DNA of 45,750 bases from the NCBI GenBank assembly GCA_023375785.1, contig SZWC01001185.1:140878-186627 (forward strand), given 5' to 3'. Within the stretch, counting starts at the first letter, position 1. Each line of letters begins with the position of its first letter. This stretch comes from Penium margaritaceum. Lineage: Eukaryota > Streptophyta > Zygnematophyceae > Desmidiales > Peniaceae. The notes under the pieces are model-generated. The model searched no databases, was not told the origin of the DNA, and saw only the letters and a program-made list of their open reading frames with translations. Shown one piece after another: positions 30,880 through 41,430 of the stretch. The translations under genes and the position numbers were made by a program.

Positions 30880-30891
30880 TGGTATGACAGC
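30880..30891 (+). promoter_or_regulatory. gypsy C primer binding site (degenerate)
   Basis: TGGTATGACAGC starts two bases after the LTR end and matches the tRNA-Met-type site TGGTATCAGAGC at 10 of 12 positions. The position is right, the identity inferred. Confidence 0.6.
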
Positions 30892-31020
30892 GTAGCAGTG
30901 CTGGAGAGGCATCCGACTGCATTAACCATCCGGAGGACTAGCTTGCACGGGTCTTTAGTGCATCTTGCATGTCAAGACTTTGCAGACTTCACGACTGCAG
31001 AGTAAGGCAAGCAAGCCCAA

Positions 31021-31716
31021 CCGATGAACAGCAACGGGTCTTCGGCGACGACTTCCGCAACGGGGGAGCAAAACGTGCTGATGCACGCAAACCTTGAAGA
31101 GACAACAAACACTTGTGTGGAAGGCTTCACGACAGCTGGTACTACCACTACGGCTTTAGCAACACATCCGGTCACGGACCCGACGGCAACAAACCAGCCG
31201 CCCCTACTGAAAGCTTGGACGACGATAGCAGGGACAACGGGTGGCATGGGACGATAGGCACGGATCAAAGAGGAACTGGCAAACATGATCTCCGGCCTCA
31301 AAGGAATCAACAACCACCTCCTCCAACAACCCAATGTCGCGATGGAGGCTCTTTGCAACGTAAGCGCGCGTGAAGCGGTGCTTGTCCAGAGAAATCTCCA
31401 ACACTCGAGCGAACCAAAAATTCATCCGGCTCCACCAGAACCGTTCGATCCTATGGAATAAAAAAAGACCAATGGTTTGGATGTGGCTGACGACTTTGGA
31501 GGTGTACTTCACCGTTGCTGGGGTCAACGACGAGCAAAATAAAATTGACCTCGCGGCCGCGCTTTTGCATGGCACTACGTTAAAATGGTGGTGCGACATA
31601 CAGGCCATTGAATGGCAGCAAGAGACCAGCGGAGCATCATCAACGGCTCACGGTGTCAGTCTGACATCACTGACCGCAGTCGTCCTGCCTTTGGATCAAA
31701 TCAACCCAAAGTGGCA
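31021..31716 (+). pseudogene. gypsy C gag, N-terminal part
   Basis: Starts at the ATG at 31024 (MNSNGSSATTSATGEQ). After a Thr-rich region the frame gives EELANMISGLKGINNHLLQQ and HPAPPEPFDPME. A frameshift near 31460 then leads to the gag core (TTLEVYFTVAGVNDEQNKID, LAAALLHGTTLKWWCDIQA). It ends at LPLDQINPKWH at the insertion point of gypsy B (31717). The core would form the capsid. Confidence 0.8.
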
Positions 31717-32416
31717 TGTAACGGGCTGAGTCTCCAGCTCCTGCTCTGAAGTCGTCGTCGGAGTTAGCAAAATGGCATTCTCAGTCCGCGTCAGGGGTTT
31801 ACCCCCTTCGCAAGACTGAGGGACCAATCGTCATCAATGACCCAGAGCAGAGAGACTCGAATATTCTGAGTCTCTGGAGGCCCATTTCCGTTTTTTACCA
31901 AACCCCTGGTTTTGGGACCCAAACCGGGGGTTTTTACCTCGGTCTCGTGTGTTTGCACGAGTTATTTATTTTATTTTATGTCAAAGTTTGTCACGAAAAA
32001 ACTTCGATTTACGTTTTGCCGTTCTTGCACAAAATCATCACGTGCAAGACACGCTGGCGATTTTGTGCAAGCTCTCTCGACCTCACCCTCGCTCACCCTA
32101 TCCCTTGTCCTTTCTTGCTTGTTTGCAAGGAGGGCGAGGGGGGACGAGGGCACGAAGCCACGAGGCCTTGCCCTCAAGGCCCTCGTGGCACCTCAGCCGC
32201 CGATCGGGTTGAGGCCGCGATCGGTGGCTGGCGGCTGGCCGGCCACCGGCCGGCCAGTCGCTTGGCCGAAAGCCGGCCGTCCAGCCGGCCGGCAACGAGC
32301 TGGCCAGTGGCCAGCAAAGTGCTGGCCGCCGGCCATGCCTCGCTAACGCGAGGGGTGGTGCGCAACCACCCCTTGCTTCAGCGAGGAGGGAGGGCCGAAC
32401 CGGCCCTCCCGCTACA
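31717..32416 (-). repeat. gypsy B 3' LTR (700 bp)
   Basis: On the element strand it begins TGTAGCGGGAGGG and ends CAGCCCGTTACA, giving TG…CA ends. It aligns with the gypsy A LTR throughout. It opens with a 10-bp GC-rich hairpin (32388-32410) and a nested hairpin (32338-32386). Within it, GGCCGGCC-type words are dense (32230-32335). The longer open frames in this stretch are unsupported. Confidence 0.88.
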
Positions 32417-32429
32417 TTCCTCCCCACTT
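32417..32429 (-). other. gypsy B polypurine tract
   Basis: The element strand reads AAGTGGGGAGGAA directly before the LTR start, almost identical to gypsy A. Confidence 0.82.
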
Positions 32430-32704
32430 ATTATGGACTGTCCCGGTACATGAACAACAAGTAGGATTGTCAGTCAGTGAGTCATCAACATTGTGAAAGA
32501 AAATTTATAATTTCAATCACCACCTAGACATGAACACGTGCATGGTACTTAGATCTAAGCTGCAGCTTGTAGGTCAGCACGGCTAGCGGCCTCCACCCTT
32601 TAGGCTGGAGCGTCCGCGCGACAACCATGTTGGGTTTCCCCAACCTCATATGGTTGCTGTCCATTAATGCTGCCCTATGGGAATGTTGTTCACTTTTTCC
32701 GTGT

Positions 32705-35700
32705 TTAGGTGGTACCTCCTGCCACGCATCGATCTGTGCAAGCTGCAAGCTTGCTCCAATACTCGTTGACCACCCCTGTGGGCAACCGAGATTCGGGCTC
32801 CCATGAATTGTATTCAGGTCCACAACCGGCCCAATGAACGAGGTACTCCCTAACAACGCGCGACCGAAGAGTACGCTCTTGGTGCTGGAGTAGGCGAAGG
32901 ACCTCGCATTGGCCGTCGGCAGCAAGGACTACAGGCGGTGGATGAATGGTTTCGTCTATTGTGTATGGAACCAGGAGGCTCACATGAAACACGTCACGTA
33001 TTTTCATACTCGGCGGAAGTAGCAATCGGTATGCCACTGGCCCGATGCGTGCCACAATGGGAAACGGCCCAATCCACTTCGGTAGAAGTTTTCTTGCCCC
33101 TGGCCATTTCAGCCGAAGGTTTTTAGTGCTAAGCAGCACTTTGTCACCGATGTCAAATGAGACCTCCCGGCGCCCTTTGTCGGCATATGCCTTTTGTCGC
33201 TGCCGAGCTGCTTGAAGGTGACCCTTCGCCTCCTGTAACAAGGAGTCGATGCGCTCAGGAAAGGCTTGAGCGGAAGGAACCTGCCCTTTTGTGCTCCCAC
33301 TCTTCACCAATGAAGAGGGTACCACTGGATGCCGACCACTGTTCAACATGAACGGTATGAACTATGTAGACTCGTTCACCGAGTTGTTCACCGCAAACTC
33401 TGCCGGTGCTAGGAATTCGTCCCAATCATGCATGAGAGGGTCCACGTACATGCGTAGCATCTGCTCCAGAGTACGATTCATGCGCTCTGTTTGTCCGTCA
33501 GTTTGAGGGTGAAATGATGTCGACATTTGTGACTCACTGCCAAAGTAATCGTGCATATCTTGCCAGAAATTACTAGTATGTTTTCAATCTCGATCATAGA
33601 TAATGCGCAACGGCAAGCCGTGGTACTTTACGACACCATCAAAGAAGAGACGAGCAATCTCCTCTACGTTCACGTCAATGGTTGTGAGAATGAAGTGTGT
33701 CATCTTCAACAAAATATCCACAACCACCAGTATTGCATCGTGGCCACGGGCCGTGTCCGGAAGACCAGTAATGAAGTCCATGCTGACGCACTCCCATGGA
33801 GTCCCAGGAATGGGAAGCTGTTGGAGGAGTCCAGCAGGCTTCTTGTTACTAGCATTATTCCGAAGACATGGGTCGTATGTCATGCAATACTTACGGACAT
33901 TAACACTCCATCCTGGCCACCAATAGTGGTCCGAGAGTGCCTATCCGGTCTTTCGAGGTCCCACATGACCTGTGACTGGCGGGTCGTGGAACTGGGAGAT
34001 AACCTTTGCTTGAAGGTCTCCCGAGTTTGGCACAACAACTTGTTCTCTGTGCCAGGAGATTCCTGCGGCCTCCCCCATGCCGTACTTGTCCAGATTTTGA
34101 GATTCTTTAAACCAAGAATCCACACAGTATCCCATCCGGATCCTGTTTACAAAACAGTTGTAATGGATAATCTCTCATGATGGTTGCCGCAGAGGTGTAG
34201 TGGGATCTGGAGATTGTACAGTTGCTGTTGCAATGGCCATAAAACACCCACTGACCTCGGTGGTTGCTTTAATTTCTACAGGCTGTCGTCTTAGTGGATC
34301 GGCCACATTGATGCGTCCTGACCAATATTCCCATGTGAACTAGAATCGACTCAGGTATTCGCTCCAATGCGCCTGTTTTCTTGACAGGTTTGGTTGCGTT
34401 TGGAAAAACACCAATGGATTATGGTTGGTCACAACCGTCACACCCCCTCCAGCAACCTCGAGGTAACAATGCCACATCTTGAAAGCGTGCATTACTGCAA
34501 GGAGCTCTTGATCCCCAGTCATGTATCGCGTTTCTTTGGGGATGAGCTTCCGACTCTCAAACGCAACTGGGTGACCGTTCTGCATGAGGACGGCTTCGAG
34601 CCCTACTACCGACGCATCACATCAAACCTCCCACGGTTGCGATGGATCCGGAAGATCTAGGACGGGTGCCATGGATAGAAGCTATTTGACTTTGAGAAAT
34701 GTGTTCTCAAAATCAGGTGTCCATTCCCAACGCACGTCTTTTTGCGTGAGCCTGGTTAGCGGTGCTACCAGGGTCCCATACCCTTGCATAAACCGTCAAA
34801 AGTAGTTTGCAAGGCCGAGGAAAGACCAAATCTGTCCAACATTTTTGGGGCGTGGCCATTCCACAACGGCTTCGACCTTTTGTGGGTCGACACGGATGCC
34901 GTCCTTGCTGACGATGTGTCCAAGGTATTCGAGCTCCTCTTGTGCAAACTTGCACTTGCTCACTTTTGCATAGAACTTCTGTTCCCGTAGGATTGTGAGA
35001 ACTTTGCGGAGATGTTCTATGTGCTCTTCCATTGATTTGGAGAAAACCAGGATGTCATCCACGTAAACCAAGATAGACTGTACAAGTTGCTTGGCGATCG
35101 TTCGGTTCATTTCTCCTTGGAAGGTTGCCGGGGCATTTGTAAGCCCAAAGCATAACACTCGGAACTAATAGTGTCCCATGTGCATTCAAAACGCGGTTTT
35201 GGGCACATCATCTTCCCTAATACAGATTTGATGGTACCCTTGAGACAAATCCAAGGACGAAAACAATTTTACGCCTTGGAGTTGGTCAAAAAGGTCCTTG
35301 ATCCGTGGTAAGGGGAATCATTTTTTCACTGTCAGCTTGTTCAACGCCCGGTAATCCACGCACATGCGTAAACCACCATCCTTTTTGTTCACAAAAAGGA
35401 TTGGCGCACCGTACGGCGAGCTACTGGGCTCGATCCACCCTTTTGCAAGGTACTCTTTGATTTGGCATTCGGCCTCTCGCCTTTCTACTGGACTAAGGTG
35501 ATACATGGGTCTGAACGAAGGAGTCGCCTTCGGTTGCAGCGGAATCGTGTGGCCCATGAGTATTTCTGGTGGAAGCCCAGCCGGTGGGTCTTGTAATACG
35601 TTCGAGAACTCCGCCAATAGAGACCTGATCTCTTCTGGTGTGTCTTCCTTCACGTGGTCCTCCACTTTTTGCAGGTGAGGCAAGAAGTATCGACAACCTT

Positions 35701-35914
35701 GTCGAAGACGTCTCTTGACTTGCATCGTAGACAAGCTAGCATGGACTTTGAGTCGGGTCGGTGATAATTCCGCACTCGGAATCAATGTAAGGCGGCGTTG
35801 CCCTTTTCGGAGGATCAAATGCTTTGATTCAAAGCACATTAGAGCCTTGTTCTCAGAGAGCCAGGGATCGCCTAGCACCACGTCAAACCGGTCAAGAAGG
35901 TTGAGTACCTTCAA
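32705..35914 (-). pseudogene. gypsy B pol: RT, RNase H, integrase, chromodomain
   Basis: One frame of about 1070 codons with several in-frame stops (for example at 35318-35320 and just before 35158) and no frameshift. [60 protein letters not shown] and an intact YVDD (ILVYVDDILVFS near 35065). RNase H: HPVAFESRKLIPKETRYMTG, and TNHNPL where TDHNPL is normal. Integrase: WECVSMDFITGLPDTARGHD near 33800, IIYDRD near 33590, HPQTDGQTERMNRTLEQ near 33510. C-terminal chromodomain: REYLVHWAGCGPEYNSWEPE near 32850-32790, which would bind chromatin marks to guide insertion. It could not make a full protein now. Confidence 0.92.
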
Positions 35915-36033
35915 CGTGACACTCTGTGTGTACTCTTGAATGCAAATTTTGCTTTACAAGTACCGATCACGCGTATCGTACGGTTGTCACCAACAACAAC
36001 TGCACCATTCGATGGCTCGTATTTCAGGCCAAC

Positions 36034-36579
36034 CTACTGGGTAAACCCAAGGCTAGCAAAAGAGTCATCTCCTCCAGTGGCAGCAAGTACGTTCACGGGA
36101 GCACCAGCCAGGTGTCCTTTGAACTGCATCGTCATGTTGCCTCCACTCTTCGGAGTGAACTGACCCGACGATGGCAAGCGGAGTTTGTGATAAACACGGA
36201 ATCTGTACGACGGCCATCGCAACTCCCATGATTCACCCACTTGAGTCCACATCTTGTGGGCACGTGTGAGTTTGGCTAGTACTTTCCAATCTTTGAATTT
36301 GACTGGGTCAAAATTGTCAACTAAAGGTACTGCGAACGTGATTGAACTCATTGCTTTGAGGGCGTTTGCTTCAATCACTGTGTCACACAACTCTTGTACA
36401 GTGGTCGGTGTCGCCACCACAAAGCATGTACGATCATGCATCTCGTCCAGAGATGCAAGGTTTAGGGGGCAATGTCGGTCAGCAAGTGTAGAATGCGGTT
36501 CAACAAGAGGAGAGAAGAAAGCAGAGAAATTTGAACTCATCAAAAACTCAAATTGTTTAACATCCTCATCTGAAAACAT
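36034..36579 (-). pseudogene. gypsy B spacer and protease segment
   Basis: 181 codons open, in a different frame from the pol segment that follows. The N-terminal part (MFSDEDVKQFEFLMSSN) is lineage-specific. The middle (FDPVKFKDWKVLAKLTRAHK, WELRWPSYRFRVYHKL) aligns with gypsy A. The protease motif reads LAATGGDDSF; the codon at 36081-36079 is GCC (Ala), whereas gypsy A has GAC (Asp), so the catalytic Asp is lost. The role would be polyprotein cleavage. Confidence 0.85.
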
Positions 36580-36605
36580 GAACCCACACTCGTGATCCAG
36601 TTTTG

Positions 36606-36639
36606 CCCCTGAGTTGTTCCCACTGACGTCACTCAGGGG
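36606..36639 (-). promoter_or_regulatory. Stem-loop at the gag-pol junction of gypsy B
   Basis: CCCCTGAGT (element strand) pairs with ACTCAGGGG across a 16-base loop. The gag frame that carries the zinc knuckle stops at the TGA inside the 5' arm. The following protease frame (SDVSGNNSGAKLDHE) is minus one relative to gag. A recoding role is possible but unproven, and no classic slippery heptamer is visible. Confidence 0.45.
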
Positions 36640-38670
36640 TGGGGAAAACCCGCCCCACGGCCTTGTCTATTACTACGGCCGGGCCCATTGCCGCGATCGG
36701 GACCCTGTCCATGCCCTCCTGCTGCACCATCCCCACGAGGTGCTACTACTGCAGCTAACGCCGCGGCCTCTTGTCCACCCCCAGCAGCCTGAGGGCACTA
36801 AGCCCTATAGTGGCCCGGCTGCGTGCAGTTGTGGGAGAGCCCTTCGCATAAGGATATGTTGCGACGCACACGCGCCACCTGTAGCTCATCATTCTCGCGG
36901 TTGCGCTTGTTGTTGGGGCCCTTGTATCCACCAGCCTTCTTGGCTAGAGGGTTTGCAGGCTGCTTGCCCTTGGCCCTGCCTTGCTATCCAGCTGGCCCAC
37001 CAGCCCCTGCAGTGTCCATGCGCATGTCGCGGCCTTGCTCTGCACGCGCGTTCAGATGTGCATTAGAGTAGTACTTCGGGCTCGCTGAATACACTTCGCT
37101 CATGTAGTCGCGCAATGCCCTCCAGCTTGTCCAAGCTTGGCTAGTGGTTGTCGTGGTGGTCTAGTCCTTGAGCCTCTCGCTGGCGAGACCATCACACAAG
37201 TACTCGAGCATCATGCACTACGGGTACTTGAAGGTCTGATTCCCATCGCCTTCGGTGAAGCTTTTGGCTTCCTCCACGAGTGCGGCGACCTCTCTTAAGT
37301 AGGATTTTAGCGAGCTGCCCAGCTGCCTGAGTCCTCGATCCTGTGGAAAGCGCGCTGCACCTCCTCACGTTAGGTGCACTTCTTGCGCATGATCATACAG
37401 AAGGCCTCCCACGGCATGGGCTGCCACTCGAGGCGCGGCTACTGTGCAGTCCACTCCTTGACCACATACTTGAGGATTTTGTCTTCAAGTCACGTCGTGG
37501 CAAGGTTGCCCCACTGGCTGAGTGGAGCCTCGTGGACACGTAGAACATGCTCCATGCGGTTCAGCCAGTCGGTCAGCTTCACGCCCTTCCGTATGATCAC
37601 CACACTGTGGAGGAAGGACGTGTTCATGACCGACCCCAAAGTCGTTGAGGTAGGCAAGTCGTCGCTGCCACCAGCAGTGGCATCCGTAGCTGCGGCACGC
37701 TACGCTCGCTGCTGCATCTGCACCTGGGTCATGCTCCGTAATGCCTTGTCGAGGTCGTTGCATCGGCGGCTTGCCTCATGGGCGGCTAGGCGATGTAGCT
37801 GGCGATCACGATCGAGGTTTGTGATGCTCTGTCCGACGTGGGCTAACAGGTTGGCAAACACAAATTTGAGCTCTGATGCCGTTAGAGCATCGGCGATAGC
37901 CTCCAGGGCCTCGCGTTGTCCGTGCACCCTTACCCACTATAAGAGGGTATGGTGCGCGTACACGCCTCCAAGGAGTCCCACCTTTTGGAGGAGACTATCG
38001 TCGGCGATGACGCTCGAGTGGACGCTGCCTTGCCCCATTGCGGCCGCATCGTAGGAATGGGGGTCTGCCCCCATTCCTCCGAGGGGTACCGTATCCCCAC
38101 CGACGGTGATGATCCTGAGTAGGCCTGCCGCCTCAGCAGCAAACTCCGCGAGCCTAAGACAGTCCTTGCAAATTGCCTTCCCGACGCCGTCTTCCGGCTC
38201 GTTTTCGCGGGAACTTCCCGTGTGACCGCTTTCTGCGCCCTTGCTGCTCTCGGCAGTCTCACTGCCATTAGCTGCTTGAGGTGACACGGGGGGCGTCTTA
38301 TCATTCTCGAGCAATCGGCTTGAGTTCGCTGCACGATGATGACGATGGTCGCGATCCTCATCGCCTTCGCCATCGTCGGTGTCGTGCTCTTCGCCGGAGT
38401 CCGCTTCTAGGAGATCCTCCTCCATTTGGGATCGCCCACGTGCGCGTCGACGTGCTCGTTGAGTACTTTTTTGACCTTCGCATGCTTCTCGGTGTCGCCG
38501 AGGTCGGCGGCGGTTGCCTTAGGCGGTGCGGTGGCCTTAGGCGGTACGGTTGCCTTACGCGGCACAGTCGCCTCAGGTAGTACGGTTGCCTTTGGATTGG
38601 CAACCATGCTTACGACATCGGCTCCCAAGATTTGGATTCCGCCAAGAGCTCGTGGTAAGGCCATCACCAC
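36620..38670 (-). pseudogene. gypsy B gag, with 18-bp tandem repeats and zinc knuckle
   Basis: Starts MVMALPRALGGIQILGADVV at 38670. An imperfect six-residue repeat of the KATVPP type (38594-38511) follows. A frameshift near 38410 leads to an acidic region (EADSGEEHDTDDGEGDEDRD). A helical stretch (REALEAIADALTASELKFVF) near 37920 precedes the capsid core (KLTDWLNRMEHVLRVHEAPL near 37590, WQPMPWEAFCMIMRKKC near 37420). The knuckle is CTQPGHYRA, stop, CP near 36800. Several stops and shifts occur. Fit to the Retrotrans_gag family is good, but the link to the downstream pol rests on order and orientation. Confidence 0.75.
38511..38594. repeat. 18-bp tandem repeat within gypsy B gag
   Basis: About 4.6 imperfect units starting CGGTTGCCTTAGGCGGTG, at 38511, 38529, 38547, 38565 and 38583. 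The unit is a multiple of three, so the gag frame is kept. It encodes a Lys-Ala-Thr-Val-Pro-Pro-like repeat. Confidence 0.85.
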
Positions 38671-38785
38671 CTTGCCCTGGAATGTCTTGGACGGTCCGGC
38701 ACTTGCAATCTCGTCGTTCGTACAACTAGCACGTGAAGGTTGTTGTGAAGATCACTCCACAACGAGGAGGAATCGCCTCGTAAGA

Positions 38786-39640
38786 TGTTGCTCTCACAAT
38801 CGGTGAGGCAATTATAAGTTAGTTTTCTCTTTTCCTAGGCCGCCACGTCAGCACAAGGTTGTGCGTTTAGAAACTAGTCCTCCTAAGCCGTGACTCACGG
38901 CACTTGGTAGCAACTAGGATCTTGGAAAACAGAAAACAAAAATACAAGGGAGTAACAAGAAGTGTGACTACCACTCACAAAACTAAGACAAAGAGCAAGA
39001 AAACAAGCAAGTACAAGATCAAAAACGGAAAGACTACTTTTCTTCTTGTTTTCTTTTCTTCTAGTCTTCTTTGGTCTCTTCTTGCGTCTTCTTGGCATGT
39101 CTCGCGTCCCTTGGCGGCGTCCTCCTTGAGCCGTCGGTGTTGGGGGAGCCGCCAAAAGTCCCCAAGGTGTCGTCCTCCCTATTTTTAGGGCTTCCTCAAG
39201 CTTTGAGAGCCCCTGGCCTTGGGAAGAAACGCTGTCCCAATTTTTGGTGGAAGGAAGGAAGGAGGGAACCTTGAAGAGAGGGGAAAACTTGGTGGTTCGG
39301 GAGTGGGCACTCCCCACCCCGTCCCACAAAATTCCCTTAGGTCCCTTGGAGGTGAGGAGAGACTATAGAGAGGAAGCTCCAAAAACTAGAGCTCTTCTCT
39401 AGCTTCCTAACGCACTTTACAGTGCTTCAAACGGTCAAGCGTAGATGCCGTAGTCCCTTCTGGCCTTTCTGCTGCTGCTTGTGGCTACCGGCGGCGTTTT
39501 ATCTATGTCGTAGCCACCGTTTCCGTCAAACTCTTGGTCGTGAGGGTCGTCTGGCTCTGAAAACCACAACACGCTAATGCCACCAACTGACTGAAATGAA
39601 CTCTCACGTGCAATACTTGCAAGCTTTGGACGGCTGAACA
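38786..39640 (-). repeat. LTR-like 5' region of gypsy B, unlike its 3' LTR
   Basis: On the element strand a possible LTR runs from TGTTCAGCC (39640) to GAGAGCAACA (38786), with TGTT…AACA ends, about 855 bp. It contains a TATAG element near 39364 (CTCTCTATAGTCTCTCC) and pyrimidine-rich leader sequence. It lies directly upstream of gag, where a 5' LTR should be, but it shares no visible sequence with 31717-32416. No standard primer site follows. It may be the LTR of another family, joined by recombination, or an independent insertion. Confidence 0.45.
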
Positions 39641-39652
39641 AAAAATGTGGCG

Positions 39653-40080
39653 CACGGTGCAAACTCTAACTTCTATGGCAGTAGTCCGGCGTGGCAAAGT
39701 ACACGTGCAGATTCCATGAGATTATCGCAAAAGCACAAATCGCCCACGATGAACTCTGTTTTCACTACAACAACGGCCTCAAGCGATACATCCGGCGAGT
39801 GATTGCCATTTTTGGTATCCAGAACGACTTGTCGCGGATGATCGTAGTAGTAAAAAGGATCGGCAGTGCCGAATACAATGCTCGGATCCAGGAATCCTAC
39901 GACATGTAACCGACTAGCCATAACTATCTTGGAAATGGGAAACACCAATCGACGGAGTCCTCGACTCTGATGGAAATGGACGCCGTCGACCAAAGAGATA
40001 CGCGAACCTGCTACAGCTGTGGAAATTCGGACACAACACTTGGAATTGTTGAAGCAAGCAGCAGGCCAAAAAGGGGGGGA
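39653..40080 (+). pseudogene. gypsy C gag, C-terminal part with zinc knuckle
   Basis: Gag resumes in the frame that gives SGVAKYTCRFHEIIAKAQIA (from about 39687) and NNGLKRYIRRVIAIFGIQND, the conserved end of gypsy capsid. A zinc knuckle CYSCGN…FGHNTWNC near 40011-40050 needs a one-base shift between its first and second halves. A stop follows the knuckle. The first codons after the gypsy B insert align loosely with the usual RDQL segment. Confidence 0.78.
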
Positions 40081-40187
40081 ATTTGCAAAAACAAAGTTGG
40101 GAAATAGCAAGGGGCAGGAAAAAAGGCGCAACTCATGTCTGTGAGGAGCGATTTGCGCCGAATGATCGTCCATCTGAATGACCCACA

Positions 40188-41430
40188 TTGCCACAGAGGG
40201 TTTCTAAGATCGCAAAGTTTGACGAAAGATACAAAGACGACCAACCAGCGATACTGCCAAAGGTTCAGCCTCGAGGATGCAGAAGTTACAAAATGATACT
40301 CGCACTGTTAGATGGAGGAGCTTCACACAGCTTTGTAAGCAATGACATGGTTCGCAAGCTGGGTTTGCAGACCAAACAAGGGGTGTTTGAAGGAAAAACC
40401 ATCAACGGGAGACTAAAGATATGGAGACTCAAAGAACCACTACGAATACAAATGGGAGATCTATGGGATGGAACGCTCTGGATGTCTTGTCCCATGAGCG
40501 ACCAAAACATCATCCTCGGATGAGATTTCGCATACCGGAAAAATCTGCAGACAAACTAGAACAGCGGTAACGTCTACGTGGAGATAGACAGCGCCAAACA
40601 ACAACTTTCATTTGTGGGACAAGAGCTGACAACAAAAGCAACAGAGGTTGAAGCAACAGAGGAAGTTGCGAAGGCTGAAAAGTGACAACCGGTACAGCCG
40701 ATACCGCTCAACATGGCCAGACACTGTATAGGAAGAAGAGCTCGTGCGTGGCTCACACATCTCAAGTGAATGGGAGAAGCAGAAATGGTAGCATTTGACT
40801 CATCGTCAGCCTCATTAGCATCGTCGGCCTCGACGAAGTTTGCGATGGTACTGGAAAAGCTTGCACCACTCATGGAGGAATTTGCGAACGTCTTCCTGGA
40901 CGAACTCCCCAAACCTCAGCGAGACATGGACCATGGCATCGAACTGAAGCCGAATAGTAGAACTATTGTCTGAGGGGCCTATCAAGCTGACGAAGCTAAA
41001 AAAGCAGCTCGAGGAGATGCTCGGTTTGGGGTTCCTTCGCCCATCCATGTCACCATGCGCCACACTAGTGTTATTCCTGAAAAAGAAAACTGGCGAGATG
41101 CGGATGTGCGTGGATTATCGAGCGTTGAATGACGCTACCATCAAGAACTGCTACCCTCTCCCTCGAGCCGATGAACCTTTTGACCAACTCCGAGGAGCCG
41201 GAATTTTTAGTAAAATCGACTTACACAACAGATATCACCAGATACGCGTGGCAGGCACCGATATCGGGAAGAAAGCGTTCCGAGCTCACTACGGACACTT
41301 TGAGTTCACGGTTATGACGTTTGGACTCACAAATGCCCTGGCGACATTCGTGGTGGCAATGAACAAAAAAAAATTGGCTGTACCTCGACGATTTTATCCT
41401 AGTGTACCTCAATGACATTCTCGTGTACAG
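40188..41430 (+). pseudogene. gypsy C protease and RT, first part
   Basis: Protease: MILALLDGGASHSFVSNDMV, with Asp at 40311-40313 and the DGGA form of the motif. After stops near 40521 and 40685 comes a linker, then [22 protein letters not shown] (40984-41043), [52 protein letters not shown] one-base shift in an A-run near 41370 leads to [13 protein letters not shown], where the YxDD box reads YLND (41405-41416). This Asp-to-Asn change would kill polymerase activity. Confidence 0.88.

Larger units (their letters stand above)
31717..39647 (-). mobile_element. gypsy B: chromovirus inserted in gypsy C gag; termini do not match
   Basis: On the minus strand: gag (38670-36620), protease (about 36090), RT, RNase H, integrase and chromodomain (35914-32705), PPT, then a 700-bp 3' LTR (32416-31717). 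The pol half from 35914 to 32705 stays in one frame with in-frame stops only. The family is that of gypsy A. The 5' side (38786-39640) is about 855 bp of LTR-like sequence that does not resemble the 3' LTR. The flanks TGGCA (31712-31716) and TGGCG (39648-39652) are near-matching possible target duplications. The right boundary is uncertain. Confidence 0.8.

Noticed and set aside
31947..32453. Overlapping open frames of 144 and 168 codons
   Set aside because: They fall in the gypsy B LTR, are GC-rich by composition and have no counterpart in the gypsy A LTR.
37374..38054. 226-codon plus-strand open frame
   Set aside because: Antisense to gypsy B gag, whose minus-strand reading shows capsid motifs.
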